From NCBI GenBank assembly GCA_041477875.1, contig JBGOVA010000119.1, positions 1 through 14,432 on the forward strand: DNA of 14,432 bases, given 5' to 3'. This DNA is from SZUA-430 sp041477875 (GTDB lineage: Bacteria > Pseudomonadota > Alphaproteobacteria > Micropepsales > Micropepsaceae). The notes beneath the pieces were generated by a model that worked only from the letters and a program-made list of their open reading frames with translations, made no database searches and was not told the origin of the DNA. Within the stretch, counting starts at the first letter, position 1. Every line of letters begins with the position of its first letter. The position numbers and the translations under genes are program-made. Below are positions 1 through 6,509 of this stretch, piece after piece.

Positions 1-382
1 CGTACACACGGCGACGATGCGATCATACGAACGGTGATCAGCGACGCACTCGTGCGGGCGATGCCAGACGACCGATTTGTTGAAGTTCGTACACCGCTAC
101 GGCCCGAGACGACGATCGGCGATTTACGGAAGCGTGCGCGCTGCGAAGCTTGCAAGCAGCAACGCGCGCAAGCCTATCTGCGTTCGCCGAGCTCCGGGCG
201 GCGTCACGGATGGATTCCCTATCCGCGCGACATTCGGCGATGACATTGCCCGAGGCGCGAACACGACCGGGCGCCGCTCTAGAACAGAACGGCCCGAAGC
301 TGCCGCCGGCAGATTGACAGCGACGCGATGGCCGACGCCATCGCCCGCGCGCTGTGCGCCCACAATCCATCGAGGTCATAGA
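1..382. other. No recognisable gene upstream of the phage block
   Basis: Several frames stay open here, one of them from the left edge of the window to 243 on the + strand, but none gives a protein that I recognise. The translations are rich in Arg, Ala and Pro, as out-of-frame reading of GC-rich DNA tends to be. The only clear functional site is the Shine-Dalgarno-like GAGG at 372-375 for the gene starting at 383. In T7-like phages a tail tubular gene would precede the gp13-type gene. No such gene is visible, so the phage block may start abruptly here. Confidence 0.4.
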
Positions 383-877
383 GTGCTGGACGATGTGAAC
401 TCCATCGTGGAGCGGTTGCGCGCGCGCGATCGGCGCGAGGTGCGCGAGCTCGGCGTCGACGAGGCGATGATCGCGCTCATGTTTGCAGCACCTTGCGTCG
501 CCGGGCGCGTCTTCGTGCATGACGATATGCCGGCGGCGGTCATCACCTTCCATGCGCTGACGCCCAAGGCGTTGAACGTTTCGATGATCGCGACCGACGA
601 TTGGGCGCGGGTCGCGCGCGCGGTCGTGCGCTGGGGCGTGCGCGAGGCGCTGCCCTTCCTGCTCGCGCGCGGGTTCACGCGGGCTGAGTGCCGGACGATG
701 GACGGGCACGTCGAGGCCATCCGCCTGCTCGAGCGTCTGGGCTTTGCGCTCGAATGCCGGCTTGCCGGCTACGGCACGAGCGGGGCTGCGTTCCTGCAAT
801 ACGCCTGGCGGCTCGAGGATCATCCGCTGCTCAGACGTTTCGCCGCGCCGTGGCGGCCGTCGAACTCCGTCCACTGA
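383..877 (+). CDS. GNAT-like podoviral internal protein (T7 gp13 position)
   Basis: This gene encodes 164 aa. I chose the GTG at 383 because GAGG lies 7 nt upstream and the upstream extension has no protein-like character. The second half has the pattern of GNAT acetyltransferases: a helix beginning ARGFTRAEC, then EAIRLLERLGFALECRL, the motif B region in which a hydrophobic helix leads into 'GF'. The gene directly precedes a gp14-like gene, which is where many podoviruses carry a GNAT-like or gp13-family (DUF2833-type) internal virion or assembly protein. The classical acetyl-CoA loop (R/QxxGxG/A) is not obvious, so catalysis is doubtful and a structural role is more likely. The family call rests on motif and position and was not tested by alignment. 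Confidence 0.65.
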   Translation: MLDDVNSIVERLRARDRREVRELGVDEAMIALMFAAPCVAGRVFVHDDMPAAVITFHALTPKALNVSMIATDDWARVARAVVRWGVREALPFLLARGFTRAECRTMDGHVEAIRLLERLGFALECRLAGYGTSGAAFLQYAWRLEDHPLLRRFAAPWRPSNSVH

Positions 878-916
878 CCGGCAAAGTTTCACCTCAGCTC
901 AGGAAGCAACGAACAG

Positions 917-1441
917 ATGTGCGAACCTATGTCCATCGCGATGGCGGGGCTGCAGGCGGCGACGACGATCGCGGGCGGCTTCGCTTCCGCGCAAGAGGGC
1001 CGCTATCAGGCGAAGCTCGCGCGCATGCAGGGCATTCAGGATCTGCAGGTGGCGGCGGCCAACGCCGAGCGGGCGCGCTATTCGGCCGAGCGGGGCACCG
1101 CGGCCTTGCGCGTGAAGATGTTCACCTCGGGCGTCGATCCGGCGAGCGAGTCGGCGGTCGCCACCATCGCCGAGGATCGCGGGAACAGGTACCTCGACGA
1201 GCTGACGACGTTCTATCAAGGGCGCGTGCAGCAATGGGAGCAGGAGGTCAAGGCGGTCGACGCCAACCGGAGGGGCAAGCAGGCGCTCTATTCGTCGCTG
1301 CTCTCGGCCGGCGGGACGCTGCTGGGTACGGCGATCAACGATGGTTGGTTCAAGGGGTCGGCGAAGTTCGCAAGCTCCGCGGCAGGCGCGGGGCGCATCA
1401 TAGACGCGCCGGCATATCCAGCTCCGACGATGTACGGGTAG
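917..1441 (+). CDS. Internal virion protein, T7 gp14-like
   Basis: This 174-aa protein starts at ATG 917, with AGGAAG at 901-906 upstream. The N-terminus (MCEPMSIAMAGLQAATTIAG) is a short MC-start followed by an Ala/Gly-rich hydrophobic helix. That is characteristic of podoviral internal virion protein B (T7 gp14, 196 aa), which in T7 forms the outer-membrane part of the ejection conduit. A long Ala/Arg/Glu-rich, probably coiled-coil helix follows (residues ~28-120), then a second hydrophobic Gly-rich stretch (LLSAGGTLLGTAI, ~133-145) and a Gly/Ala/Pro-rich tail. It lies 39 nt after the gp13-type gene and 26 nt before the large internal protein, so the three probably form one transcription unit. 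The family is inferred from N-terminal pattern, size and order. Confidence 0.75.
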   Translation: MCEPMSIAMAGLQAATTIAGGFASAQEGRYQAKLARMQGIQDLQVAAANAERARYSAERGTAALRVKMFTSGVDPASESAVATIAEDRGNRYLDELTTFYQGRVQQWEQEVKAVDANRRGKQALYSSLLSAGGTLLGTAINDGWFKGSAKFASSAAGAGRIIDAPAYPAPTMYG

Positions 1442-1467
1442 ACGACGATCATGAAAGGTGACGCCTG

Positions 1468-3870
1468 ATGGCTTCGCGCAGCATGTCCATTTACGAGCCG
1501 CAACTGATGGTGCCCAGGGCCGTCATGCCCGAGCTCACGGGCGGCAGCGTCGCCGGCGAGGCGGCGGCGCAGGCGGGCCGCGTTCTCGGCGTGCTCGATC
1601 AGAAGATGCGCGCGGACGCGCACGACTGGGTCACCTCCAACGTGGCCGACCTGCGCAACGATCTCACCAAGCGCAAGAAGGAGGCCGAGGCGAACGGTCA
1701 AGGCGAGGCGTTCGCGCTGACGTTCGAGGACGATCTCGCGGAGCGCGCCAAGGCGCTCGAGAAGGACATGCCGCCCTACGCGCGGCGCGCATTCGAGGCG
1801 GGCGTCGAAAACGTGCGCGTCGATTTTCTGCGGCCGTACAGCGCCGTGCCGGACGAGCAGCAGGCGGCAGCGGCCGAGCCGACGCGCGCCGGCGCGGCGG
1901 AGACCTTCGCCAAGCATCAGGAAACCGTGTCGGTCGACCCCGACCAGTTGGCGCATGTGCACCTGGAGGCGGCGCACTATCTCGGCGCCCTGCCGCCGGC
2001 GCAGCGCGCAGAACTCGCGCCGATGGTCGACGATATTCCCCGCCACGCGCTCAACGGTCTCATCAAGACCGATCCTCGCCGCGTCAGGGAGATGTTCGGG
2101 AAGGGCGAGGTGAAGAATTACATTCCCGACCCGAGGCTGCGCTCGCTCTATCACGGCGCGTTCGACGCCGAGCAGCGCCTGAGCGAAAGCCGGAAAGTGG
2201 CGGTCGAGGGTGCGGCGAGCCTGGGCACGGCGTTCGACCTCTCCGCGAAGGTGAAGGCGGCGGCGCAGGGGAAGGGGTCGTTCATCGACGCGCTCGATCC
2301 GGCTGCGCTCAAGGCGATCGGGCCGGAGCACGCGCGCGCGTTCCGCAAGTATCTGGGCAATGCGCAGGCGGAGGCCAAGCAACGCGCCGACGAACGCGAC
2401 GCGGTCGTGAAGGCGATGACATCGGGCAAGGCGCTCGACGCGAACGATCCGGCGCAGCAGCGCGGGCTCGACGATCTCTACGAGAACCACTTCGCGCCCG
2501 ACCTCGAAGGGCGCACGCCGGAAGAGCAGCGCCAGCGCAAGCTCGATTTCATCGGCGCGGCAGGGGTGGTGCCCGAGCAGGTGCGGCGCGAGATCAACGC
2601 CGACCTGCGCTCGGGCGATCCGCGCCGCATGGCGGACGCGGCCCAGTTCATCGACGAGCTGGAGCGCAAGGATCCCGCGTTCGGCAAAGCCTTCGACAGC
2701 GGCGACCGGCGCACGGCGCGCGCCATCGCCTCGATGACGGCATCGGGCATCGATGGGATCGCGGCGGCGAAGAATTTCCTCGAAGCGGGCGACCTCGCGC
2801 CCGAAAAGCGCGCCCAGCGGGAGCAGGAGCTGCAGCGGTTGCTCGCCGCCGCCAGCGACGTGAGCGGCGAGGTGGAGCGCGGGATACGCGAAGCGCTCGG
2901 CATTCCGGCCGAGACGAAGGTCGAGCGTGACGATTCCGAAGATGTGGGCGCGAGGATGCACACGTTGGAGCGCCGCCAGTCCAACCGCGTTCTGCGCGAC
3001 GGAGGTACGTACAACAGCGCGGAGAATCCGGCGCGCGTCGTTCAGCTGGACTATTCCGATCCGTATGGCGGCTCGGCGGGCGGGATGATGTATGGCGGCA
3101 GTGGACCACCGCCCAGCGAACTGACAGATCCATTGCAGTACGACCCGGACGATCTGAAAAAGGTCGGTGACTATCGAGAACCGATCTTGAGGGTCGCAAA
3201 GGAACTCGGTGTGAGCGAGGAAGCGATCGCCGGTGGCATCGCAGAGGAACTCGACGATGCGAGGCGCAGAGGTGACAAGGAACATGCGTTGTGGCTAACC
3301 AAATGGGCTTATTTGGGCGCTCGAAGCCACAGAGATATTGAAGAGCAGTACGACCAGTTTGAAGCTGATTTGGCGAAGGACCCGCGACTTGGCTACGAGG
3401 TGCCAAAGGGCTTCGACCTCGCGTATCAGAAATGGAAGTATCCAACGATGCTAGACATCGGCATGGGGAAGATTCGGCTGCATACAGCTATCCGTATGCT
3501 GCGAGACTACAATGCACGGTACCCTGACACCGATCCATTGGATATCAAGAAGTACAACGGTGCCTACGATCAGTTGGCAAGAGATCTTGAGTCGGCTGAA
3601 GCTGCTACGACGGCGGCGTTCGCCGGGCTTGTGGTAGCCGAGGCGACAAGGTGGTTTGAAACCAAAGCGCCAGACACGTGGAGCAAGCTCAATTCTTCTG
3701 ACCGGGCGGCGCTGATCGTCGACTATTACAATCTAGGTCGTGAAACCATTGTTCATAGGTATCAACAGGATATGGAGCGGGATGGCAGGTACAGCCCCGG
3801 ATTCGGCGACTCCGGCGACAGTCATCGCGCCAACGCACAACGGGTCTGGCGCGCTTTGTACCCGCTTTAG
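1468..3870 (+). CDS. Large internal virion protein with lysozyme-like C-terminal domain
   Basis: This 800-aa protein starts at ATG 1468, with AAAGGTGA at 1454-1461. Residues 1 to ~530 are an Ala/Arg/Glu-rich, mostly helical region typical of the large internal core proteins (T7 gp15/gp16 type) that follow gp14-like genes. A Gly/Met/Pro linker (~533-549) precedes a C-terminal domain (~552-800). There, RVAKELGVSEEAIAGGIAEE (E593/E594), DIGMGKIRLHTA (residues 663-674) and a later ALIVDYYNLG resemble lysozyme-like or lytic transglycosylase folds: a catalytic Glu, then a 'G-G-x-I' motif. T7 gp16 carries its transglycosylase at the N-terminus instead. G+C drops from ~68-73% to ~47-52% at about 3121, exactly at the domain border, which points to a swapped-in tip. 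A 427-bp segment encoding residues ~296-438 is repeated downstream. The enzyme assignment comes from motif reading only. Confidence 0.7.
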   Translation: MASRSMSIYEPQLMVPRAVMPELTGGSVAGEAAAQAGRVLGVLDQKMRADAHDWVTSNVADLRNDLTKRKKEAEANGQGEAFALTFEDDLAERAKALEKDMPPYARRAFEAGVENVRVDFLRPYSAVPDEQQAAAAEPTRAGAAETFAKHQETVSVDPDQLAHVHLEAAHYLGALPPAQRAELAPMVDDIPRHALNGLIKTDPRRVREMFGKGEVKNYIPDPRLRSLYHGAFDAEQRLSESRKVAVEGAASLGTAFDLSAKVKAAAQGKGSFIDALDPAALKAIGPEHARAFRKYLGNAQAEAKQRADERDAVVKAMTSGKALDANDPAQQRGLDDLYENHFAPDLEGRTPEEQRQRKLDFIGAAGVVPEQVRREINADLRSGDPRRMADAAQFIDELERKDPAFGKAFDSGDRRTARAIASMTASGIDGIAAAKNFLEAGDLAPEKRAQREQELQRLLAAASDVSGEVERGIREALGIPAETKVERDDSEDVGARMHTLERRQSNRVLRDGGTYNSAENPARVVQLDYSDPYGGSAGGMMYGGSGPPPSELTDPLQYDPDDLKKVGDYREPILRVAKELGVSEEAIAGGIAEELDDARRRGDKEHALWLTKWAYLGARSHRDIEEQYDQFEADLAKDPRLGYEVPKGFDLAYQKWKYPTMLDIGMGKIRLHTAIRMLRDYNARYPDTDPLDIKKYNGAYDQLARDLESAEAATTAAFAGLVVAEATRWFETKAPDTWSKLNSSDRAALIVDYYNLGRETIVHRYQQDMERDGRYSPGFGDSGDSHRANAQRVWRALYPL
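2354..2780 (+). repeat. 427-bp direct repeat, copy 1 (inside large internal protein gene)
   Basis: This tract matches 4536-4962 without gaps (constant offset 2182). By eye there are about fifteen mismatches, roughly 96% identity. It encodes residues ~296-438 of the large internal virion protein, from LGNAQAEAKQ to AAKNFL. Outside these limits the two copies diverge at once: on the right completely, on the left to protein-level similarity only. Confidence 0.93.
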
Positions 3871-3948
3871 CGTTGGCGTCTGATCTTGTAGGTTTGCGAA
3901 CGGGATTTTTGGTCTATGAGATAAAAGCGACAATCGGCGAAATAGCAG

Positions 3949-4380
3949 ATGCTTTGGAGCGAGATCATCCATCAGGTCGTCGAGTTCGGTTCGAATTTGC
4001 TGAACTATCCGTTTCAGCTGGCGGGCTGCGTGGTCTTATGGATGGCGCTTCTTTGGCTCACGCGCGCAAATCGGTTGTCGGCGTTCGTATTCAGCTTCTC
4101 GGCGTGGTTTGCGATTTTGTGGGCGTTGATCATTGCGTTCTTCGTCCTTTCAGAACCGCTCGAAAGATTGGATCGGTTCAAGTTGGGTTCGCTTGCGGCC
4201 ATGGCGTTGCCGATGGTGCTGTTCGGTTTCTGCGCATTCTCCTCACTTTTTTCGTTCTATCTGGTGCTGCCGGTGGAGCAAGAGAGTTCCAGGGCTGTGA
4301 GACTGTGCGCTGTTCTGCTGTTCGGGCATATCATTCACGTAGCTCTGATCGCTATGCTCACAGCGCTTTCAACGCCGTGA
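3949..4380 (+). CDS. Four-helix membrane protein; candidate immunity protein or holin
   Basis: This 143-aa protein has four clear hydrophobic segments at about residues 18-37, 43-68, 79-108 and 117-140, so it should sit in the inner membrane. ATG 3949 is the first possible start after an in-frame TAG at 3943. Its Shine-Dalgarno is weak, which makes the exact start uncertain. It lies 78 nt after the large phage gene and shares that gene's low-G+C C-terminal composition (45-53%), so the two probably arrived together. A membrane protein right after a variable C-terminal enzyme domain is the usual position of an immunity protein in polymorphic toxin loci. A phage holin paired with the lysozyme-like domain is the alternative. 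No family was recognised. Confidence 0.6.
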   Translation: MLWSEIIHQVVEFGSNLLNYPFQLAGCVVLWMALLWLTRANRLSAFVFSFSAWFAILWALIIAFFVLSEPLERLDRFKLGSLAAMALPMVLFGFCAFSSLFSFYLVLPVEQESSRAVRLCAVLLFGHIIHVALIAMLTALSTP

Positions 4381-4382
4381 AC

Positions 4383-5017
4383 GTGACGAACAGTCGGAGT
4401 GGTGACTCGCTGTTGGTCACGACCGCCAATGCGGTGGCGGATGGTCGCAAGTCGTTCATCGAGTTTCCCGATCCGGAGGCGCTTGACGGCGCGAACGTGT
4501 CCGCCAGCCGCGCTGGCGCGCGCTGCACCGGCGGTTGGGCACTGCGCAGGCGGAGGCCAAGCAACGCGCCGACGAACGCGACGCGGTCGTGAAGGCGATG
4601 ACGACGGGCAAGGCGCTCGATGCGAACGATCCGGCGCAGCAGCGGGGGCTCGACGATCTCTACGAGAACCACTTCGCGCCCGACCTCGAAGGGCGCACGC
4701 CGGAAGAGCAGCGCCAGCGCAAGCTCGATTTCATCGGCGCGGCAGGGGTGGTGCCCGATCAGGTGCGGCGCGAGATCAACGCCGACCTGCGCTCGGGCGA
4801 TGCGCGGCGCATGGCGGACGCGGCCCAGTTCATCGACGAGCTGGAGCACAAGAATCCCGCGTTCGGCAAAGCCTTCGACGGCGGCGACCGGCGCACGGCG
4901 CGCAGCATCGCTTCGATGACGGCATCGGGCATCGATGGGATCGCGGCGGCGAAGAACTTCCTGCTGCGTCAGGGCAACTTCATCGCGTCCACATCCACCT
5001 TCTCCACGCAGGTTTGA
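4383..5017 (+). pseudogene. Frameshifted orphan copy of the large internal protein gene
   Basis: Directly after the membrane-protein stop (4378-4380), reading from GTG 4383 gives a divergent homologue of main-protein residues ~250-281. DGRKSFIEFPDPEAL aligns with QGKGSFIDALDPAAL. Between 4485 and 4535 the copy holds a net 8-nt length difference, so the match continues in another frame, from RWRALHRRLGTAQAEAK. It then stays nearly identical to the parent up to AAKNFL at 4962. After that it shows only a foreign tail (LLRQGNFIASTSTFSTQV, stop at 5015-5017) that reads into antisense host DNA. The copy lacks the N-terminus, linker and enzyme tip. It may be an orphan toxin-cassette remnant or a recombination scar. 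The part from ATG/GTG ~4535 to 5017 could still be translated. Confidence 0.75.
4536..4962 (+). repeat. 427-bp direct repeat, copy 2 (orphan copy)
   Basis: Gapless partner of 2354-2780. The right limit at 4962 is sharp: the parent continues with CGAAGCG, while this copy continues with GCTGCGTC and enters the 3' end of the minus-strand gene at 4969. On the left, before 4536, only protein-level similarity to the parent remains. Confidence 0.93.
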
Positions 5018-5292
5018 TCCCAGCGGTGGTCGCGGCCTGTGTGCCATTCGCCAGGCCTGATCGAGGCAAGCGTGATTTCGTCGACGAACATGCAGCGCCA
5101 TTCGCCGCCGGGCGGCAGGCCGCCGCGCGTGTTGGTGCCGCCGGCAAATTGCCAGGCCAAAACTTTCTCGCGCTTGCCGGTCGTGCCGAGCACGTGCGGG
5201 CAGACTTCGCGCACTTGGTTCTTGTAGCGGCAGACGACGGGCTGGCGCGCTAGGATCGCCTGACGCATCAGTTCATAGGTGTTGGTCGGCAT
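4969..5292 (-). CDS. Small hypothetical protein, WYL-like
   Basis: This 107-aa protein starts at the ATG at 5292. It begins MPTNTYELMRQAILARQPVV and continues with CRYKNQVREVCPHVLG and later GEWRCMFVDEITLASIRPGE. The order 'helix, then a short beta region with R-x-V-x-P, then a strand with residue R and a DEI' resembles the small beta domain of WYL proteins, so a ligand- or nucleotide-sensing role is possible. I do not recognise a named family. No strong Shine-Dalgarno is visible, and it lies 36 nt downstream of the Usp gene on the same strand, so it may be its operon partner. Its stop codon sits only 7 nt from the end of the phage-type repeat, which makes this the right-hand edge of the phage block. 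Confidence 0.6.
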   Translation of the reverse strand: MPTNTYELMRQAILARQPVVCRYKNQVREVCPHVLGTTGKREKVLAWQFAGGTNTRGGLPPGGEWRCMFVDEITLASIRPGEWHTGRDHRWDQTCVEKVDVDAMKLP

Positions 5293-5327
5293 GTCGCGAA
5301 CATCATCGCCGCCCGCGCGGGGCGCGA

Positions 5328-6167
5328 TCAATGATGAATGAAGAGCGGCACCGGGCTCTTCGCGATCAGGTGCTGGGTCGTCGTGCCCAGGAGGCATTCG
5401 CGCCAGCCTTGGTGGCCGTAGGCGCCGGCCACGATCAGGCCGGCATCGGCGGATTTTGCGGCCTCGATGATCGCGGCGGCGATGCCGTCCGATGCGGCGA
5501 TGGGGCGCGGGCTTGCGGTGAAGCGGTGGTCGCGCAGGTATTGCACCGCGCGCTGGCACACGGCCGAGGCGGCATCTTCGGTGTCGCGCACGGTGACGAC
5601 GACGGCCTCGCTGTCGTGCCTCAGCCGCGAGCAGCAGAAGATCTGGAGCGCGCGCATGGCCGGAACGCTGCCGTCATAGGCGATCAGCGTGCGCGCGCCC
5701 GGCGGATCCAAGGGTTCTTTTGGGGACACGATGACGGGGCGCGGGTTGTCGCGCAGCAGTTGCTCGATCAGCGGGCTCGGCGAGCCTTCCTCGCCCGCGC
5801 CGAACGAGGCGTCGAAGCCGGTCACGACGATGTCGTGGATGTCGCAGGCCGCGATCAAGGATTCGAGCGCCGCGCCTTGAATGACGCTGGCGTCGCCGTG
5901 CACGTGCGCTGCGTGGCATTCGTAGGTGAAGCGCTGCGCGAACTCGACGGCATCCGCGCGCGCGCGCTCGAGCATCACTTTGTCCTTGCGTTCCTTGTAA
6001 CTGTCGGCGCCGAGCGGCGTGGGTTCGGCGGGCGCGACGACGGCGGGGTCGACCACGAGAATGCCCGTGACCGCGCCTTTGTGCTTCAACGCCAGGGCGA
6101 TCGCGATCTTCTTGGCCGCGAGCGAGGCCGGCGTGCGGTCGAGCGCCAGCAAGATCCCCGTCAGCAT
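5328..6167 (-). CDS. Universal stress protein with two Usp domains
   Basis: This 279-aa cytoplasmic protein starts at ATG 6167, chosen because GGAAGGA lies a few bases upstream. The longer TTG start at 6182 would overlap this site. Two Usp domains are present. The first begins MLTGILLALDRTPASLAAKK. The second begins ARTLIAYDGSVPAMRALQIF (~residue 163). The C-terminal domain ends with the ATP-binding signature G-2x-G-9x-G-T (G248, G251, G261, then TTT) followed by SPVPLFIHH, the normal Usp ending. The length is typical of tandem Usp proteins. Such proteins bind ATP and help survival under starvation or respiratory stress. The gene stands alone apart from the small downstream ORF, and nothing in its sequence looks phage-derived. 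Confidence 0.92.
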   Translation of the reverse strand: MLTGILLALDRTPASLAAKKIAIALALKHKGAVTGILVVDPAVVAPAEPTPLGADSYKERKDKVMLERARADAVEFAQRFTYECHAAHVHGDASVIQGAALESLIAACDIHDIVVTGFDASFGAGEEGSPSPLIEQLLRDNPRPVIVSPKEPLDPPGARTLIAYDGSVPAMRALQIFCCSRLRHDSEAVVVTVRDTEDAASAVCQRAVQYLRDHRFTASPRPIAASDGIAAAIIEAAKSADAGLIVAGAYGHQGWRECLLGTTTQHLIAKSPVPLFIHH

Positions 6168-6254
6168 GGCGTTTCCTTCCAATTTTCTTTTTCTGGTCGC
6201 GCATCATCGCCGATATGCGGTCGATCGTGCAACGATTGAGAGCGGCCGCGTCGT

Positions 6255-6470
6255 CTACGACGCGCGCCGCAGCGCCTCTTCCCAGCCGCGCGACAGGCGC
6301 CAGGCGGAATGACCGAGGCCAACATGCGAATACGCTTGTGGGAAATTTCCCCACAGCGCGTGCGTCGCGGGATCGACGTCCTCGCCGAGCAGGCCACCGA
6401 ATTGCGGCAGCGATGGCGTTCTGAAACAGATTCCGTGCCTCGTCGCAGCGGGAGACGAAGCCGTTGCGCA
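6255..6470 (-). pseudogene. Frameshifted 3' remnant of a GH15 glucoamylase-like gene
   Basis: On the minus strand the last ~53 codons read LPQFGGLLGEDVDPATHALW, then GNFPQAYSHVGL and GHSAWRLSRGWEEAL, with a stop at 6257-6255. 'GLL.EDVDP...GNFPQAYSHVGL' is the hallmark C-terminus of GH15 glycoside hydrolases (glucoamylase or trehalase type). Just upstream, in another frame, FVSRCDEARNLFQN corresponds to the preceding helix ('R.DEA..LFE'), so there is a frameshift at about 6415-6430. Nothing recognisable precedes ~6470, where the divergent protease gene's leader begins. Full-length family members have about 600 residues, so over 85% of the gene is missing. It is a dead fragment. The upstream edge is approximate. 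Confidence 0.7.
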
Positions 6471-6509
6471 GCGCGGTTCATTGAGCGCCCTCGGCGGGGT
6501 TTTTCTGAT

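Noticed and set aside
1..382. Possible tail tubular (gp12-like) gene end before the gp13-type gene
   Set aside because: No frame gave a recognisable phage protein. The open frame from the window edge to 243 has no conserved motif that I know.
1288..3285. 665-codon minus-strand open frame opposite the large internal protein gene
   Set aside because: It is rich in Arg, His, Leu and Ala with no domain-like pattern, as expected for the antisense of a GC-rich gene. The plus-strand gene has a good Shine-Dalgarno and phage context.
3873..4592. Plus-strand frame of 239 codons starting at TTG 3873
   Set aside because: It overlaps the membrane protein in another frame and lacks coherent character up to ~4380. 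Its last part is explained as the first-frame section of the orphan copy.
5331..6239. 302-codon plus-strand frame opposite the Usp gene
   Set aside because: Shadow frame; the Usp protein on the minus strand has a complete ATP-binding signature and a Shine-Dalgarno.
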